NCBI GenBank assembly: GCA_004123355.1
Contig: SCHM01000002.1
Coordinates: 4,065,569 to 4,129,568 of the forward strand
Length of the DNA stretch: 64,000 nucleotides
Reading direction: 5' to 3'
DNA from: Amphirosellinia nigrospora
Taxonomy: Eukaryota > Ascomycota > Sordariomycetes > Xylariales > Xylariaceae
Positions 1-12,820 of the stretch are shown here, piece after piece; the first letter of the stretch is position 1, and each line of letters starts with the position of its first letter. A program made the translations under genes and the position numbers. A model generated the notes under the pieces. That model made no database searches and was not told the origin of the DNA. It worked only from the letters and a program-made list of their open reading frames with translations.

Positions 1-589
1 TAAGCCGCTTATTCAATGCATACGTCCACATGATATTAGCGAGCTTCGTATTGGCGTAGTGTCTGCGTCCAGGCCCGTTTGCGATGGCCGGTGGGGGGTG
101 GGCTAGTTCTTCGGCTGTGGTATAGATTGCATCTGGCAAGCCGCTCTTCATAGCAGGGTCGTGGGTTCCGCTCGAGGTGAGCACCACACGGGCTCCTGTT
201 GCAAGGTAAGGGCAAATAAGATGGAAGAGAGGGCGTGGCCGACGTGGCTGATAGCAAAGGTAGATTCGACGCCTTCCGCCGTGTATGTTATCTCGTTAGG
301 GAATTGAAGGGCAGCATTGAGGCAGAGAGCTTGAATTGGAGGGTAGTTCCTGCTGGACCAATCTTTTGAGAAATTGCGAACGCTCTTAGAGTCCGACAGG
401 TCGAGGGACATGTATACTGTGTTTGCTTTGTTTCAAAGTTTTATTGATAGCTTCGGCGGCGTGTTCACGATCGGATCTTGAGCAGACAACAACCAACCAG
501 TCCGGATGTTGACGGGCAATTTCCAAAGCAGCAAAATAGCCGAGATTGAGAGTGCCACCGGTGACAATGGCAGAACCTGTATAAGCCAT
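1..589 (-). CDS. NAD(P)-dependent short-chain dehydrogenase (SDR), 3' part beyond window
   Basis: This is the N-terminal part of a classical SDR oxidoreductase; the gene runs off the left edge. Starting at the ATG at 589 it reads a Rossmann dinucleotide-binding motif (TGGTLNLG, residues about 10-17). It continues with a typical SDR middle part (SLDLSDSKSVRNF, then LCLNAALQF where NAG is usual), FAISHVGHAL, the strand RVVLTSSGTHDPA with the catalytic-type Ser, and finally RRHYANTKLAN, which supplies the YxxxK catalytic pair. The frame jumps twice: near 415-430 (A-rich stretch) and near 225 (a CTCCTC-like stretch one base short). The second jump restores the first frame, so the protein between them is still SDR-like. 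I infer indel errors rather than decay, but a young pseudogene is possible. Substrate unknown; retinol dehydrogenase-like fungal SDRs are the nearest type I recognise. Confidence 0.8.
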
Positions 590-1500
590 CGAGAACAGTG
601 ACGAATTATTCCGAGTAGCTAGAAGATTTAGAATTTAGGGAAAGTTGATGGATAGAGGCAGTGGAAATTTATGATCGTATATGAGCAGGATGCCAGACCA
701 AAAACAACAGCACCTAGCATCTGCTCTTATAGAGTTACGACCACCACGCTTCGAGTGTCTAGTATCCCCTAACTACCTGGGTTATGAGTTAAGAAATTCC
801 CTAAATCCGAAGCTTGCTTGTCTAGATTGTAATTCATATTCTACTCTTGTGTAAAAGCTGTCCCCGCCAATCCATGTTTGGGCGTAGGGGTGTTGCTTAG
901 GGTCGGACGGGTAGCTCGCCGCCTCTACTTACCTCCCGTCAAGCAATTATGCCCCACATGTTCGGGACTCCGCGCGCGGTAGACCCCTAATGCCGCTAAG
1001 TCCACACTGCGCGTTCCGCGGATTGCTACTACCGAGCGCAATCGGTAATCCCGCCAGATCAATTAAAACGCCTTTGGGGATCGACACAAATTGATTGAAG
1101 TTATATTTGAAGATTAATTCATGACACACTCATCCCACGTATATAGAACTTCTACTTTAGATCATCTGAATACACTTTACTTGAGCCCCTCTGGAGAGTG
1201 CACTGGTTCACTTCCTATGCTAGATCGTATCCAAAACGTGACAACCTATTAAATAGTTAAAACATATGCAATAGATACTATTAACGGTTTATATAGTAGA
1301 CCACTACATAATCTAATCTTCTAGACTATACTCGACACGGCCTACCTAGATTGCAAAAGATAGTACCATCGTATCAAACAAATCAAACAAAGAAAAAGAA
1401 CTTGTAAAAAACCTTACTAAACTGAGAACCAATCATCTAGCGCAATCACAATAAGTCAAGACTGGAAACACTAAAAGTGTGAACTGTAATATTGCTCAAC
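590..1500. other. Intergenic: SDR upstream region and GT2 3' flank
   Basis: About 0.9 kb of ordinary to moderately AT-rich sequence. It should hold the SDR promoter (minus strand) and the 3' flank of the GT2 gene. I see no RNA gene, no repeat end and no credible coding frame; the short open frame near 947-1129 lacks any recognisable protein pattern. Confidence 0.5.
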
Positions 1501-2889
1501 CTAGGTCAAGTTGTACCACCAGGATTTGGAGATTGACTCTCCCTCGTCAAGAACTTCGTCAAGGTCAGGAGTGCAAATAATATCGTCTTGTCGATTAAAT
1601 GCCGTAGCATTCGAACTTTGTTTTTCAGCTTCCAGTTCGCACAGGTCTTGCGAACCCCATTGAGTTTTATGGAGAGTGAATAGTGAGTATATATTAAGCA
1701 ACCCATGCGCGTAGCTGAACAAGATGGAGAGGGGAATGAACTTGATATCATAAGGGTACCGAGTGAAATGCGGGATTAATTTGACAATCTTGGTGAAGAA
1801 AACCCAAGCCCCTAGAGTAGCGTAGGATCGAATTGCTGTGCAAGGCGACGCAGTTATTGAAAGCAACCAAACAACAACCCATCAATGAGAAGAGCGGGTG
1901 TTTGGAACTGGCCGATGTAAATGTAATAGAAGCCCCATAGGTAGCGGCGGGAGTACCAATACGTCTCTGTACTCATTGTTGTGAAGTTGCCCCGCCAATG
2001 TGCCCGCGCCCACCTCAGACACTGAGCAATATATCGTTGACCAGATTCTGCGGTTGTCGATATGGTTGCCCGAGGGTCGGGTTGGATCGAGATTTCCACC
2101 CTTTGCTATATACGTACCGCGTTAAACATTTATCATCGCCGCAATTTAGGAGCTGTCCGTCCCACTTGTCGTTGAGAAAATAATCGGCAAATTCCTTGGT
2201 TTGCAAGATCTCGGTGCGGTATGCCGCAGTCCTGCCAGAGAGGGTGGAGATGGATCCGTCGAGAACATTAGTTGCTAGATTGTTCACACTCGTCGTTCGA
2301 GATTACTGATGCCAAGGAAGTTCCACATATCGGGCTTATCATCGCGCTGAACTCGCTGACGAGGGCCGCCCGCGCCGACCTTTGGGTCTTCGAAAATAGC
2401 AAGTAGGTAGTCTAGAAACTTCCTGGGCAGGATAATGTCATCATCTGACAAGACTGTGATAGGTGTTTTCACGTGAGGCATAGCTCTCATAATTTGCTGT
2501 CGTTTGTTGAGCTTCGAAACACCCAGTACTGTCACATCAATTTTCTTGTCGTTACAGTGCTTGGTGAGAGAATCGACGCTTGTGTCACAGGTGACAATGA
2601 TAATGGCGGAAGGCGAGCAGGCTGCAATATAATGCAAGGTTTGGAGTAATTCAGGCGGAGATTTGAACGTTGTTGGGATGACTACCGTGACGTCCTTGCT
2701 AGAGAACTTAGGTGGGCTAAGGATCGGAATTGATTTTGCGAGAAGGTAAACGAAGATGCTGATGATTGTTCTCAGATATCGGAACACGAAGAAAGCCCAA
2801 AAGAGCAAAGATGCCTGGTATTCAGCCATAATCGGCTTGTTCACTCTGTTTGAAGAAGGGTTGGTAGTATTTGCCGTAGACGAAGACAT
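1501..2889 (-). CDS. Processive family 2 glycosyltransferase (GT2), membrane-bound
   Basis: About 463 residues. The chosen start is the Met at 2889 (MSSSTAN); an in-frame Met lies at 3015, but the extra 42 residues look non-conserved. In order: an N-terminal hydrophobic segment (ASLLFWAFFVFRYL...), the first GT2 strand (VTVVIPTTF), the DxD-type motif SDDD (about residues 148-151), GPRQRV, the acceptor-site motif GDDK, the processivity motif QCLRW (QxxRW), then three hydrophobic stretches. These are the diagnostic residues of processive GT2 enzymes such as chitin, cellulose and hyaluronan synthases. Related small fungal GT2 proteins have been tied to hyphal surface growth; substrate unknown. 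The frame jumps near 2290, 2085 and 1860. Each is explained by one missing base in a short homopolymer (gg, aaaa, tt), with matching protein on both sides. Predicted membrane protein acting on cytosolic UDP-sugars. Confidence 0.85.
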
Positions 2890-4089
2890 CTTGAATTTGG
2901 CCGGATGTTGGAGAGAGTTTTCAAATTGGTATTTATATTGGTAGCTTCTGAAAACGAATGATTCTCTAGTGCTTCTGAGATTTTTGGTCTGCCAACGAAA
3001 CATTTTTAATCTCAAAATGGGAACCTATATACCTCGGTAGTCTTATCCAGACATCCAGATTATTCTTTATCAGAGGCGTGTTTCGAAACAATGCATACAA
3101 TAACCAATCACGCCTTTTATAGGTGAGACAAAGCACAATAGAATTGTTCCTACCTAGGCAGTCACAGCGAGCCGTAATTCAGGGGCTATCGATCGCACGC
3201 TTGCATCTCAATATACATCTTTCTCATTTCCCACACCCGTCCACCACAAAATCTACGCAGTCTATAAGACAGCATATTACCGTACGCCCCTGTTCGGCTA
3301 AGATAGTCATTTTTGGTCCTCTATTTCGCTAGAGCGAACTCGAAGCGATCAAGAAGAAATATCAGCTACTGAGCACCAAACTCGAGTATCACGTATTCCC
3401 GGCATTATTATGGAGGTATGAACTCCACTGTGCAAGGGCTACTGGTCACGGACGGTTGTCAAGGTCGCTCATTTTATCGGTAACTACAACCTCAATATCA
3501 ACTACAGTCGTTACAGTGTACGAGGTATTACCTCGACGGAAATGACTTAACCGGCTAATCTCCCCTTGTATAAGGCGGACTGCACGTGGATTTATTGGTT
3601 GGATAGTAATTATCGAGTCTTGTAATGACGGATGACGATTTTTCATCTACTAAAGCCTTATTTATAAGGCAAAAAGTAACAGGGAAGACAAAGGGCTTCA
3701 AGACAAGGGATTTTCCTTGTATGCAACAAAGTCTTGTGCTTGAGGCCCTGGAACAAGGGTCCGTACCTTTCCCCCCTATTCCTTCCCATGCCTCGAGATG
3801 TACGAAAGCTCCGATTGTATAACCCCCTTTATTTCAAGCTGTGGTCTTAACCCTAGGACTCTGTAGCTACGTAACTCTGTGCTTCACCGTATGACATGCA
3901 TCATTTTAGATCGGCCTTGTTCGTAGGGCACAAACACTTGAGAGCAGTTTATCAAACGATAAGCGAAAATATTGTTTACCCGGAATTGAGCGCTCAGTCG
4001 CTTGCTCAGCCTTTGAAGCTATCCTTAACTTCTTCGTGGCGTACGAAAGAAATTAGTAGTGTGGCTTGAGGTAAGGGAATCATCCTATC
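2890..4089. other. Intergenic: GT2 upstream region up to the transposon edge
   Basis: Holds the GT2 promoter and about 1 kb of ordinary-composition DNA before the AT-rich block. Several 60-70 codon open frames exist on both strands, but they overlap one another and show no recognisable protein pattern. No repeat shared with the rest of the window was recognised. Confidence 0.45.
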
Positions 4090-5492
4090 TACAGTGGGTC
4101 ACATAAAATAACGAGCAAAAACGCGGGTCCGCAATTTCTCGCGTTTAAAACTTAATTATTTTATACTACTTAACTTATTTAATTATATTTGTACAAGCTA
4201 ATTTATATTTAAATAATCGTAAAATTTAATAGAGTTTTTATATAAAAACGAGGATTAAAATACTGTACGATTTAAGCTATAAACTATATAATTTAGCTAT
4301 ATTATTTAATGTACTGCGCGGTATTATATAGGGCATTATTAAACGCTACGAATTATAAAAATTAGCTATTTTATTTTTACGCGTAGAGCGCCCGCGTAAA
4401 CTTAACGAAAAGTATAAAAAGTATATATTTCGAGCTATTAAAACCGATTTTTTTATTTTAATATAAAATTTACGCGAAGTTGCATATTTATATGTATTAG
4501 AATTTACTTTATACGCGTAGCTTAAAATAAAAAATATTTTATATTAGCGTGCTTTTTATTAGCTATTTTTAACTTTAAAATATATAGTATAAAACTTAAA
4601 TAAGCTTTAAAATATTAAAATAAGCTATTTAAGTACTAAAAACGTGTTTTTTTTAATAACGAATTAACTATTAATTATAGTTATAAAAACTATATAGCGT
4701 AAGCTTTTCGACGAACTGGTTTGTTTAATTTTTTTTTTAACGTAATATATTTAACTTAACAACTGGTTAATTATTACAAAACAAGAAAATTTTGTTTATT
4801 ATTTAAATATATATAGCTACGTTATAAAAATTTAGTAAAAGTTAAATGTTTTAGAGTAGATTTTAATATAGCTATTGTTTTTTTATTGTTACGTTAAATA
4901 GCAACTTTGATTTAAAATAAAAAAGCGTAACTAGTAAAATTTATTACGCTTTTTTTGACAAATATTTTATCGAAAACTTTAAATATAATTTTATATTTAT
5001 ATATAATAATGCCCTTGTTTATACGGCTAAAATTATTAAAAAATAACTTAAAATATAAGATTTCGAACTATTTAACTAGTTTTTATATTCGCTTAATTTA
5101 AACCTTATAAAAAACGTTTAAAAAATATTTAAAAAACAAATCTAAAAAGTTAACTATAAGCTATAAATATTTAGTAATATATAAACAGCGTTAGATTTAC
5201 TTATAAATATTATAGTTAAATAATAAAAAGCTTTAAAAATAAAAATATTAAATAAGCTAATAAATAGTATGCTAAAGCGGATTATAACGGTTATTACAGT
5301 AAAAAAGTAGTATATAAAGTATTAAAAAGGGTTATTTTAAAGCTATATTAATTACGGATAATAATTATTTTTTAGATTTTTTTTTGCTATTTAATTAAAT
5401 ATATAACTAGAATTTAAGCCGTAGGTAGTGTTTAAGGGTAATATGGGGGTAGAACTACTTGCTCGTTATTTTTTAAGGGTGATTATATCATA
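4090..5492 (+). mobile_element. Tc1/mariner DNA transposon, RIP-inactivated
   Basis: A 1.4-kb element. It begins at a TA (4090-4091) with CAGTGGGTCACATAAAATAA, continuing CGAGCA. It ends in an imperfect inverted copy (the shared core TAACGAGCA reads inverted at about 5459-5467) before a TA at 5491-5492. The TIRs are about 30 bp and diverged. Inside, the transposase is readable in pieces. At 4380-4440 there is a homeodomain-like HTH segment (RPRKLNEKYKKY, recalling GRPRKL of Tc1). At about 4950-5130 there is the C-terminal catalytic part: FFDKYFIENF, NNALVYTAK (for DNAPVHTAK), DFELFN, LNLNLIKNV (for LNPIENVW). The second catalytic Asp reads Asn and the final Glu reads Lys; several Trp and Gln codons are stops. 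These are all C-to-T or G-to-A changes typical of RIP. The two segments lie in different frames. The element cannot make transposase. Confidence 0.8.
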
Positions 5493-5660
5493 CGCTTATT
5501 ATATAAATGATTTTTACGTTCTGTTTTCCATATAATGTTAAGAGAATGATTCTTAAGTGTAGCTTAGCAATTAAACCTAGAAGTTAAATATAACTCGGTT
5601 TACTCCGTTTTAATTAAAGTTGTGCTTAAGTAAAGTTTATTTCTTATTAAGTGCTAAATA

Positions 5661-5859
5661 TGTTAGATTTAATAATATATGTTTTAATTTATCTATATAT
5701 CGCTGCTAAGCTTAATTAAAGCATTTTTAATATAAAGTATTTAACGGGAATACTAGTTACTAGTTAAGCCCCGGCGTATTGCTATATATATTAAATAAAT
5801 AACCGGGTAATTTATTTAATAATATATAAATAGATTATTAGTTAATATATAATTTAATA
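5661..5859. repeat. Left LTR of outermost element
   Basis: Begins TGTTAGATT and is preceded by AAATA. Aligns along its whole length with 43856-44054. The core TACTAGTTAAGCCC and AACCGGGTAAT are recognisable in both copies. Confidence 0.8.
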
Positions 5860-7197
5860 TATTTTTAAAAAAAGTAAATTTAGTTACTTTTTTTAGGTTT
5901 TAATTAATAAGCGTATAATTTATAAAATATAATAAATAAATCGTTTATTAATATATTATAATAATAAATACTTTATAATTTATATTTAATATAAATATTA
6001 TAAAGCTAATTATTATTATATAATTAATAAATATAAATAATTATATAAATAATAATAGTTAATTTATTTATATAAATATTAGCCGCTTTTTTTTATTTTT
6101 TTTTATTTTTTAGCTATTATAGTTTTAAAACTTATAAATAAATAGTTACGCGTATTTATATACGCGTACTTTTTAAATAATAGCCGAAATTAATATTAAT
6201 TTATATATAGTTTAATTAAATAATTATAAACTTTTAATATATATTTAAATTATTTTTAATAATATATATAATATTAATAGCTATTAAGTTTAATATTAAT
6301 ATATATTTAATTATTAATATATATATAAAAACTTATATTATATTGCTGCTTTTTTTATAAATATTATTATATATATTTATATAATTTATTATTAAATAGT
6401 TTAGTAGTTTATTTTTATTTTTGTTTTTATTTTTATTTTTAAGCGAAAAAAATATTTTTGTTTGCTATTTTTTATTATTTTTAGCTCGCTTTAGCTAGCT
6501 AATTTAAGTTATATTAAATATATAATATTTATAAAGTTTTATTACTATTATTTTTTATATGCTAGTTTATTAAGCTTTAATTATTACTATTATAACTATT
6601 ATTTTAAAGTTATTAGTTTAACGTTAAGTTTTTATAATATTTTTATTAATTTAATTAAGCAAATAATTTAAATAATATTAATTTTTATTTTAACTTTATT
6701 AAAATATTTATTTATTATTATTATTATTATTGTTATAGCTGCTTTTTTTATTATTGCTAGCCCGGCTTATTATTTATATAATTATAAAAATAATATAGGT
6801 TATTGCTGCGTTATTTTTATTTTAAGCAAAAACGTTTATTAATTTGCTACGAAATTTTATATTTTTAATATATTAAAAGCGTTTTTATAAGTTATTTTAA
6901 TAATAACTATAAAAATAATTAATAATAAAATACGCTATTAATATTATATTTTTAAATATATTTATAAAAAACTATAAATAATTTTATTTTAATAGTTAAT
7001 AGTTTATTTAATAATAATTAGCTTTAAAAATATTAAACGGGCTTTTTATGTTTTATATAATATTTTAATTAAATATACTATTATTTTTACTATTATTTTT
7101 ACTATTTATTTTTTGCCGAGCTTATACGCCGGCTTATTATTTTACGTGTTATAGTATATATTTTATTAAAGCTTTTTAGAACAAAAAAAAAAAAAAG

Positions 7198-7229
<32 letters not shown>

Positions 7230-7400
7230 GCCGGTTAAAATTAAGCTCCGGCTATTTAAGTAGTAAAATCGCGGGCTTTTTAAGCAATTGTTTTTTTTTT
7301 TTTTTTAAATTATATATAATAACTTTTAAAGTTTTAAATAAAAATTAATTAATTTTTTATTTATATCGTAAGCGCTTATAACTTAAATTTTAATATTTAA

Positions 7401-7670
7401 AGTTACGGATCTGCAGGCTCTAGTGGCTGTGCCCACCACTAGCCACAGCACCTGTAATCTCCACTTGCAGTAACTGCCACTTGCAGTGAATGTAGTGCAG
7501 TGAATGAAGGCAGGCACTGGCAGTGAATGTAGCTGCCCCACGCGAGTACTTAAGCAGCTGCTTGTAACGTAGACTTAGACCTTCCTTCCTTCCTACTTTA
7601 TCTGTAGATTTTATATGCAATATACCACATATGCTGGAGCCTTGTCTTTTCGAGTGTGTGAAGCGTAACT
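7401..7670. mobile_element. Solo LTR, nearly unmutated (family A)
   Basis: A 270-bp island of normal composition. Its ends form a short inverted repeat (AGTTACGG and CGTAACT) and it is flanked by an exact 5-bp duplication, TTTAA (7396-7400 and 7671-7675). It contains repeated CACTTGCAGT/AGTGAATG motifs, a CCTTCCTTCCTT run and CTGTAGATTTTATATGCAAT. Three more copies lie in the window (8015-8285, 22713-22943, 44258-44480). A single LTR-like unit with its own duplication indicates a solo LTR. It kept CpA and TpG, so it arrived after RIP of its surroundings or was too short to be a target. Confidence 0.75.
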
Positions 7671-8014
7671 TTTAATAAATAAAAAATAAAATATAATTAA
7701 TTAATAATTTATTCGGTTAATTTTTTGCTTATTAATTAGTTTTTAATTTTTTAATATAAATAATTAGTTTATTAATATTACTAGCTTAATAAATAGCTTA
7801 ATTAGCTTTAATTATTAAAAAATATTATTATTATTAAATAAATAAAGCTTTAATAAAACTATTAACGATTATTTCGCTAATAAACGTATATATTATTATT
7901 AAAGTTTTATTTTTAACTTTTTAACGTAATTAATAGTTATAAATATTAATAATTAAAGCTTAATATATAAAAAAGTTAATTTTTTAATAATTAGCTTTAT
8001 AGTTTATTAGTTAT

Positions 8015-8285
8015 AGTTATGGATCTACAAGTTTTAGTGGCTATGCCCCATTAGCTATAGCACCCGTAATTTCCACTTGTAGTAACTACTACTTGTAGTA
8101 AATATAGTTGTAGTGAATAAAGGTAAGCACTTGTAATGAATGTAGTTGTAGCTACTTTACGCGAGTATTTAAGCAGCTGCTTATAACGTAAACTTAAACC
8201 TTTTTTTTTTTTACTTATTTATAGATTTATATATAATATATTATATATATTAAAGCTTTGTTTTTCGAGTATATAAAGCATAACT
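8015..8285. repeat. Family A LTR, left copy, RIP-mutated
   Basis: Aligns end to end with the unmutated copy at 7401-7670: ATCTACAAG for ATCTGCAGG, TTAAGCAGCTGCTTATAACG for TTAAGCAGCTGCTTGTAACG. Ends GCATAACT. Confidence 0.8.
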
Positions 8286-11200
8286 ATTTATAAATTATTT
8301 AAAATATTATAAAACATTAAAATTACTTTTATAATATTTTTTAATTAAATTAAACTAAACTAAGCGATTAATTTAATTTAAAAATTAAAATGCTTTTTAA
8401 AAAAAAACTAAATAATAAGCGCGTACGGCTATATATACTAAAGCTTTTATTAATATTTTAAATTTATTCGTTTTTAATGTTTAAAATAATAAGCTTTTTA
8501 TAATAAAACTTTAATAAATAATAAAAAATATATTTATTTTAGTTTTTTAAACTATACGAAAATTATAATAATAAGCTATAAAAATTAAATATTTTTAATT
8601 AATTTAATATAATAGTTTTATAATATTATTAATACTAATATTTAAAAATAAAAAATTTAATATAAATATTATTAGTTTTAATTATACGGTTTAATATTTA
8701 GTTAAAAATTATTAAAATTATATATAAAAAAACTAAGCTTAGCTTTTATTTTAAACTAATAATATATTATAATAAAATAATTTAGCTTAACTTTAATAAA
8801 AATATAAACTAAACTAATATAAAAATATATATAAAAACTTTATTATATTTTTAAAAAATAAAATACGTGTTTTTTAATAATAGCTATTATTATTTGCTAT
8901 TAATTATATATATTTTAAAAAATTAAATAAATAAAATAAAGTTTATTTAATTAAATAAAAAAATAAAATAAAATTATTATTTTTTATAATAAATAATATA
9001 TTATATTAATATATATTATTAATATTTTTTAATTATAACTAAAATAATTTTAGCTAATAATAAACTAATTAATAAACTATTAATTAATTATTAAATAAAT
9101 TATAAAAATAACTAAATAATATATTACGTTTAAAATAACCTAATATTTTAAATTAATAAATAATTAATTTATTAAATTATTATAAAATAATTTTATTTTA
9201 TTAAATAAAAAAAAATAGCTAATATATAGCTAAAATATTAATATTATTTTTATAATAATATAATTAAAATAAACTTAAATTTAAAATATAAATTTAAATT
9301 ATATAAAATTGCTTTAAATTTAACGCTAATTATTTATAATAATATAACTAAAATAGCTAATATTAAAACTTACGTTAAAAGCTATATAGCTAAAACTTTT
9401 TTTTTTTTTTATTTAATTATTTTAATATATTTATTAATTAAAAACTATTTTAAAATATTTTAAAAAATTTATATTAATATTAACTATAATAAAAACTAAA
9501 ACTAATTTTTAATTATTTAGTTTTAATTAATATTATTAATTAAATTTTTTAAGTTTTAAACTATTTTTATTTATTTAACTAATAAACTAAATTTAATAAA
9601 GTTAAATAAAAAAAAAAAGTTTAAAAATAAACTATTTTTTTAATTAATAATTAAAACTATATTAAAATATTTAAAAAAAACGTTAATTTTAAGTTTATAT
9701 AAAATATTATTTTTAAATAGCTTATTATTTAATAATAATTAATTATAAAATAAAACTTATAAAAAAAACATAAAGTTTATTATTATAATTTTTATTTTTT
9801 ATTTTATTTTTATTTTAATAACTTTTTATTTTATTTTAAAACTAAAATAATAATAATAATTAATTTTTTATTTTATTTAAATTTAACGCTAATAAAATAT
9901 AATAATTAATTTTAATAATAAATATTTTAATTGCTATTAATAAAAATATATTTTAAAAAAATATTTTTAAAAAACTAAACTTTAATAAATAAAAAGCTTA
10001 AATTATTATTATTTGAACTATATATATATATTTAATATTAAACTAGCTAATATAAAAAAAAATAACTTATAATAAATATAAAAAAAAAAATAATTTTAAA
10101 AAAATAGTTTTTTTTAAAAAAAAATATTTCTAAAAAAATTATTAATTATAAAATAAATTTAATAAAAAATATTTAAATAAAAAAAACTTTTTATATATTT
10201 ATATAATAATAATAGTTTTTTTTATATAAATAATTTTTTAAAAATATAAAAATAAATATATATATAATATAAACTAATAATTATAAAAAATTATTAAACT
10301 ATTTAATTTTATTATTATTATAACTTTTTTATTAAAAAAATTATAAATATATAATAAAAAAAAAAATATTAATTAAATTTTTATTATTATTAAAAATATA
10401 TAAAAAACTTTTAAAAATAACTTATAATTATTATTAATTTAATTTATATATTATTTAAATAAATTATAGTTTAAATATATAATATTTTATTAAACTATTA
10501 ATAAAACTATTTAATATTTTTATTTAATTATTTTTTAATTATAATATAAAATATTATTTAATAAAAATAAAATAAATATATAGTTATAATATTTAGTTTA
10601 TTAATTTAACGCGATCGATAAAACTATAATTTTAAAACCGAAAAACATAGCGTTTAATAATAAAAAAAAAACGAAATAATATTTAAAAATATAAAACTAA
10701 AAATATTTATTTAAAATATAACGTTTTATAAAAAAAACTTCGATAAATATAATAAGCAATATTTAATTAGTTTTATTAAAGCTTATTTTTAAAAATATAA
10801 AACTTAACTAAAAATATAGCTTAATTTTATTTAAAAATTTAATAAAAAAAGCTTTTATTATATAAAATAAAAAAAATTAATTAATATAAAAAAAAATTAA
10901 TAACTAAATATTTAGCTTAATATTATTATTTTTAATATAATAAAAAAAAACCGAATAAAAAACGTTTATATTATTAATATTAATAAATCGATAAAATATT
11001 AAAAATTAAAAAAAATAAAATAATTTTAAAAAAAAAATAAAAAGTTAAAATAAAAATATAAAAAAAATATTTAAAAAATATTAAACTTAATATACGTTTT
11101 TAGCTAAATAAACTTTAATATATTATTGCTATTTTATTTATAAATAAACTATAAAATAAAGTTTTTTAAAAATAAGTTTAAAGCTAATTTAAGCTATAAT

Positions 11201-12628
11201 TTTTTATATAATATTATTAAACGAATTAAAACTATATAAAATTTTAATCGAAAATTTATATAAAAGCTTTATTAAGCTTATAATATTTTATTAATATATT
11301 TATTTATTTATAAAAAAAGCAAATAATAAGCTTTATTTTATATAATTATTATAACTAAATAAAATTAAAAAAAACTAATATTTATTTTTTTTTTTAAAAA
11401 AACTTTAGCTTATATTATTAAAATAAAAATTTTTATTTAATTTAATATAATAAATATTTAATTATATTATATTATTTAAAAATAAAATATATAATATTTT
11501 AATAAAATATAATATATATAATTATTAATATTATTATTTTATTAACGGATTTTAACGTTTTAATATATTAATTAATATATTATTTAATTTTTAAATAACT
11601 TTTATAATATTTATATTAATAATTATTATTTATTTAAAAATATAAAAAAAATATATTATTTATATATATTATATATTAAAATAATTAATTTAAACTAAGT
11701 TATAAATTAATTTAAAAAAATCTAAGTTTTATATTATTAAAACTAAGTTTTAAACTATATTATTAATATTAAAAAATTCGAATAAATTTTACTAAAATTA
11801 ATATTATTTAAATAAAAAACTTTTATATTAATAAAAAATATATAATTTTTTTAGGATTTTATAATTTTTATTAAAATTTTATTAATATTTAAAGTTATTA
11901 TAACGCTTTTAAACCGATTAATATAAAAAACGTATTTTTAAATAAACTAAAAATATAAAAGTTATTTTATTAGTTTTAAAAAAACTTTAATAAAATTTAT
12001 TTATTAAAATATTTAATTATAACTTATTAATAAAAATTAAAATTAATTTTTTTAATAATATAGTTTAATATATTATTATAATTATATAATAAAACTTAGC
12101 ATTTTATAATATATTTTTAAAAATATTTTATAATATTAAATTAAACTATAATATTATAATAAAATATTAATATATTATATTTTAAAAAATAAAAACTTAA
12201 ATTAATTAATAATTATAATAAGCTTTTTTTAATATTATTAATAATTAAAGTTTAAAATTTTTTAGCGAAAAATAATTTTTAATTTAAAATAAGCTAAATT
12301 AATTTTTTTTAAAATATAATTTTTTAATATTATATCGATTTATAAAATAATAATTAATTAATATTTATTATAAAAAAAAAAAACTTAATAATATAAAAAC
12401 TAAAAAAAAGCATAATATTATTTTATAATATTTTAGCTAAAAATAATATAATATAATTAATTTTATATAAATAAAGTTATATTAAATAAGTTTTATTAAA
12501 ATATATAATAAATTAAATATTTTTATAAAACTATAATTAATCGAGCGAATTTTTAAAAAAAACCGTAAAAATATAAATATAAAATTTATATTAATAAACA
12601 AAAATAATAAGCTAAAAACTAAGAAAAA

Positions 12629-12820
12629 TATTATAAGTTATAAAGTAAAGCTTAATTAAAAAAAAAGAATTTATTATTAAATCTACGTAGTAAATCTAAT
12701 AATAGATTTTTAACTAGTAATAATTAACTGTTTATTTAGATATAAGTATTATTAAGTAGCTCTTTTTACGTTTTACGTAAAAAAGCTATTAATAATATAA
12801 ACCTTTTAAAGGCTTTATTA
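12629..12820. repeat. Family B LTR, left copy
   Basis: About 192 bp, aligned with 20141-20331 along its length. The differences seen are mostly C/T and G/A plus a few length changes in A runs. Confidence 0.65.

Noticed and set aside
947-1129. Open frame between SDR and GT2
   Set aside because: 60 codons without any domain or conserved-looking composition, in spacer DNA.
3123-3822. Three open frames of 65-69 codons upstream of GT2
   Set aside because: They overlap on opposite strands and show no motif.
7420-7620. 66-codon minus-strand frame
   Set aside because: Lies entirely within the solo LTR; non-coding repeat.
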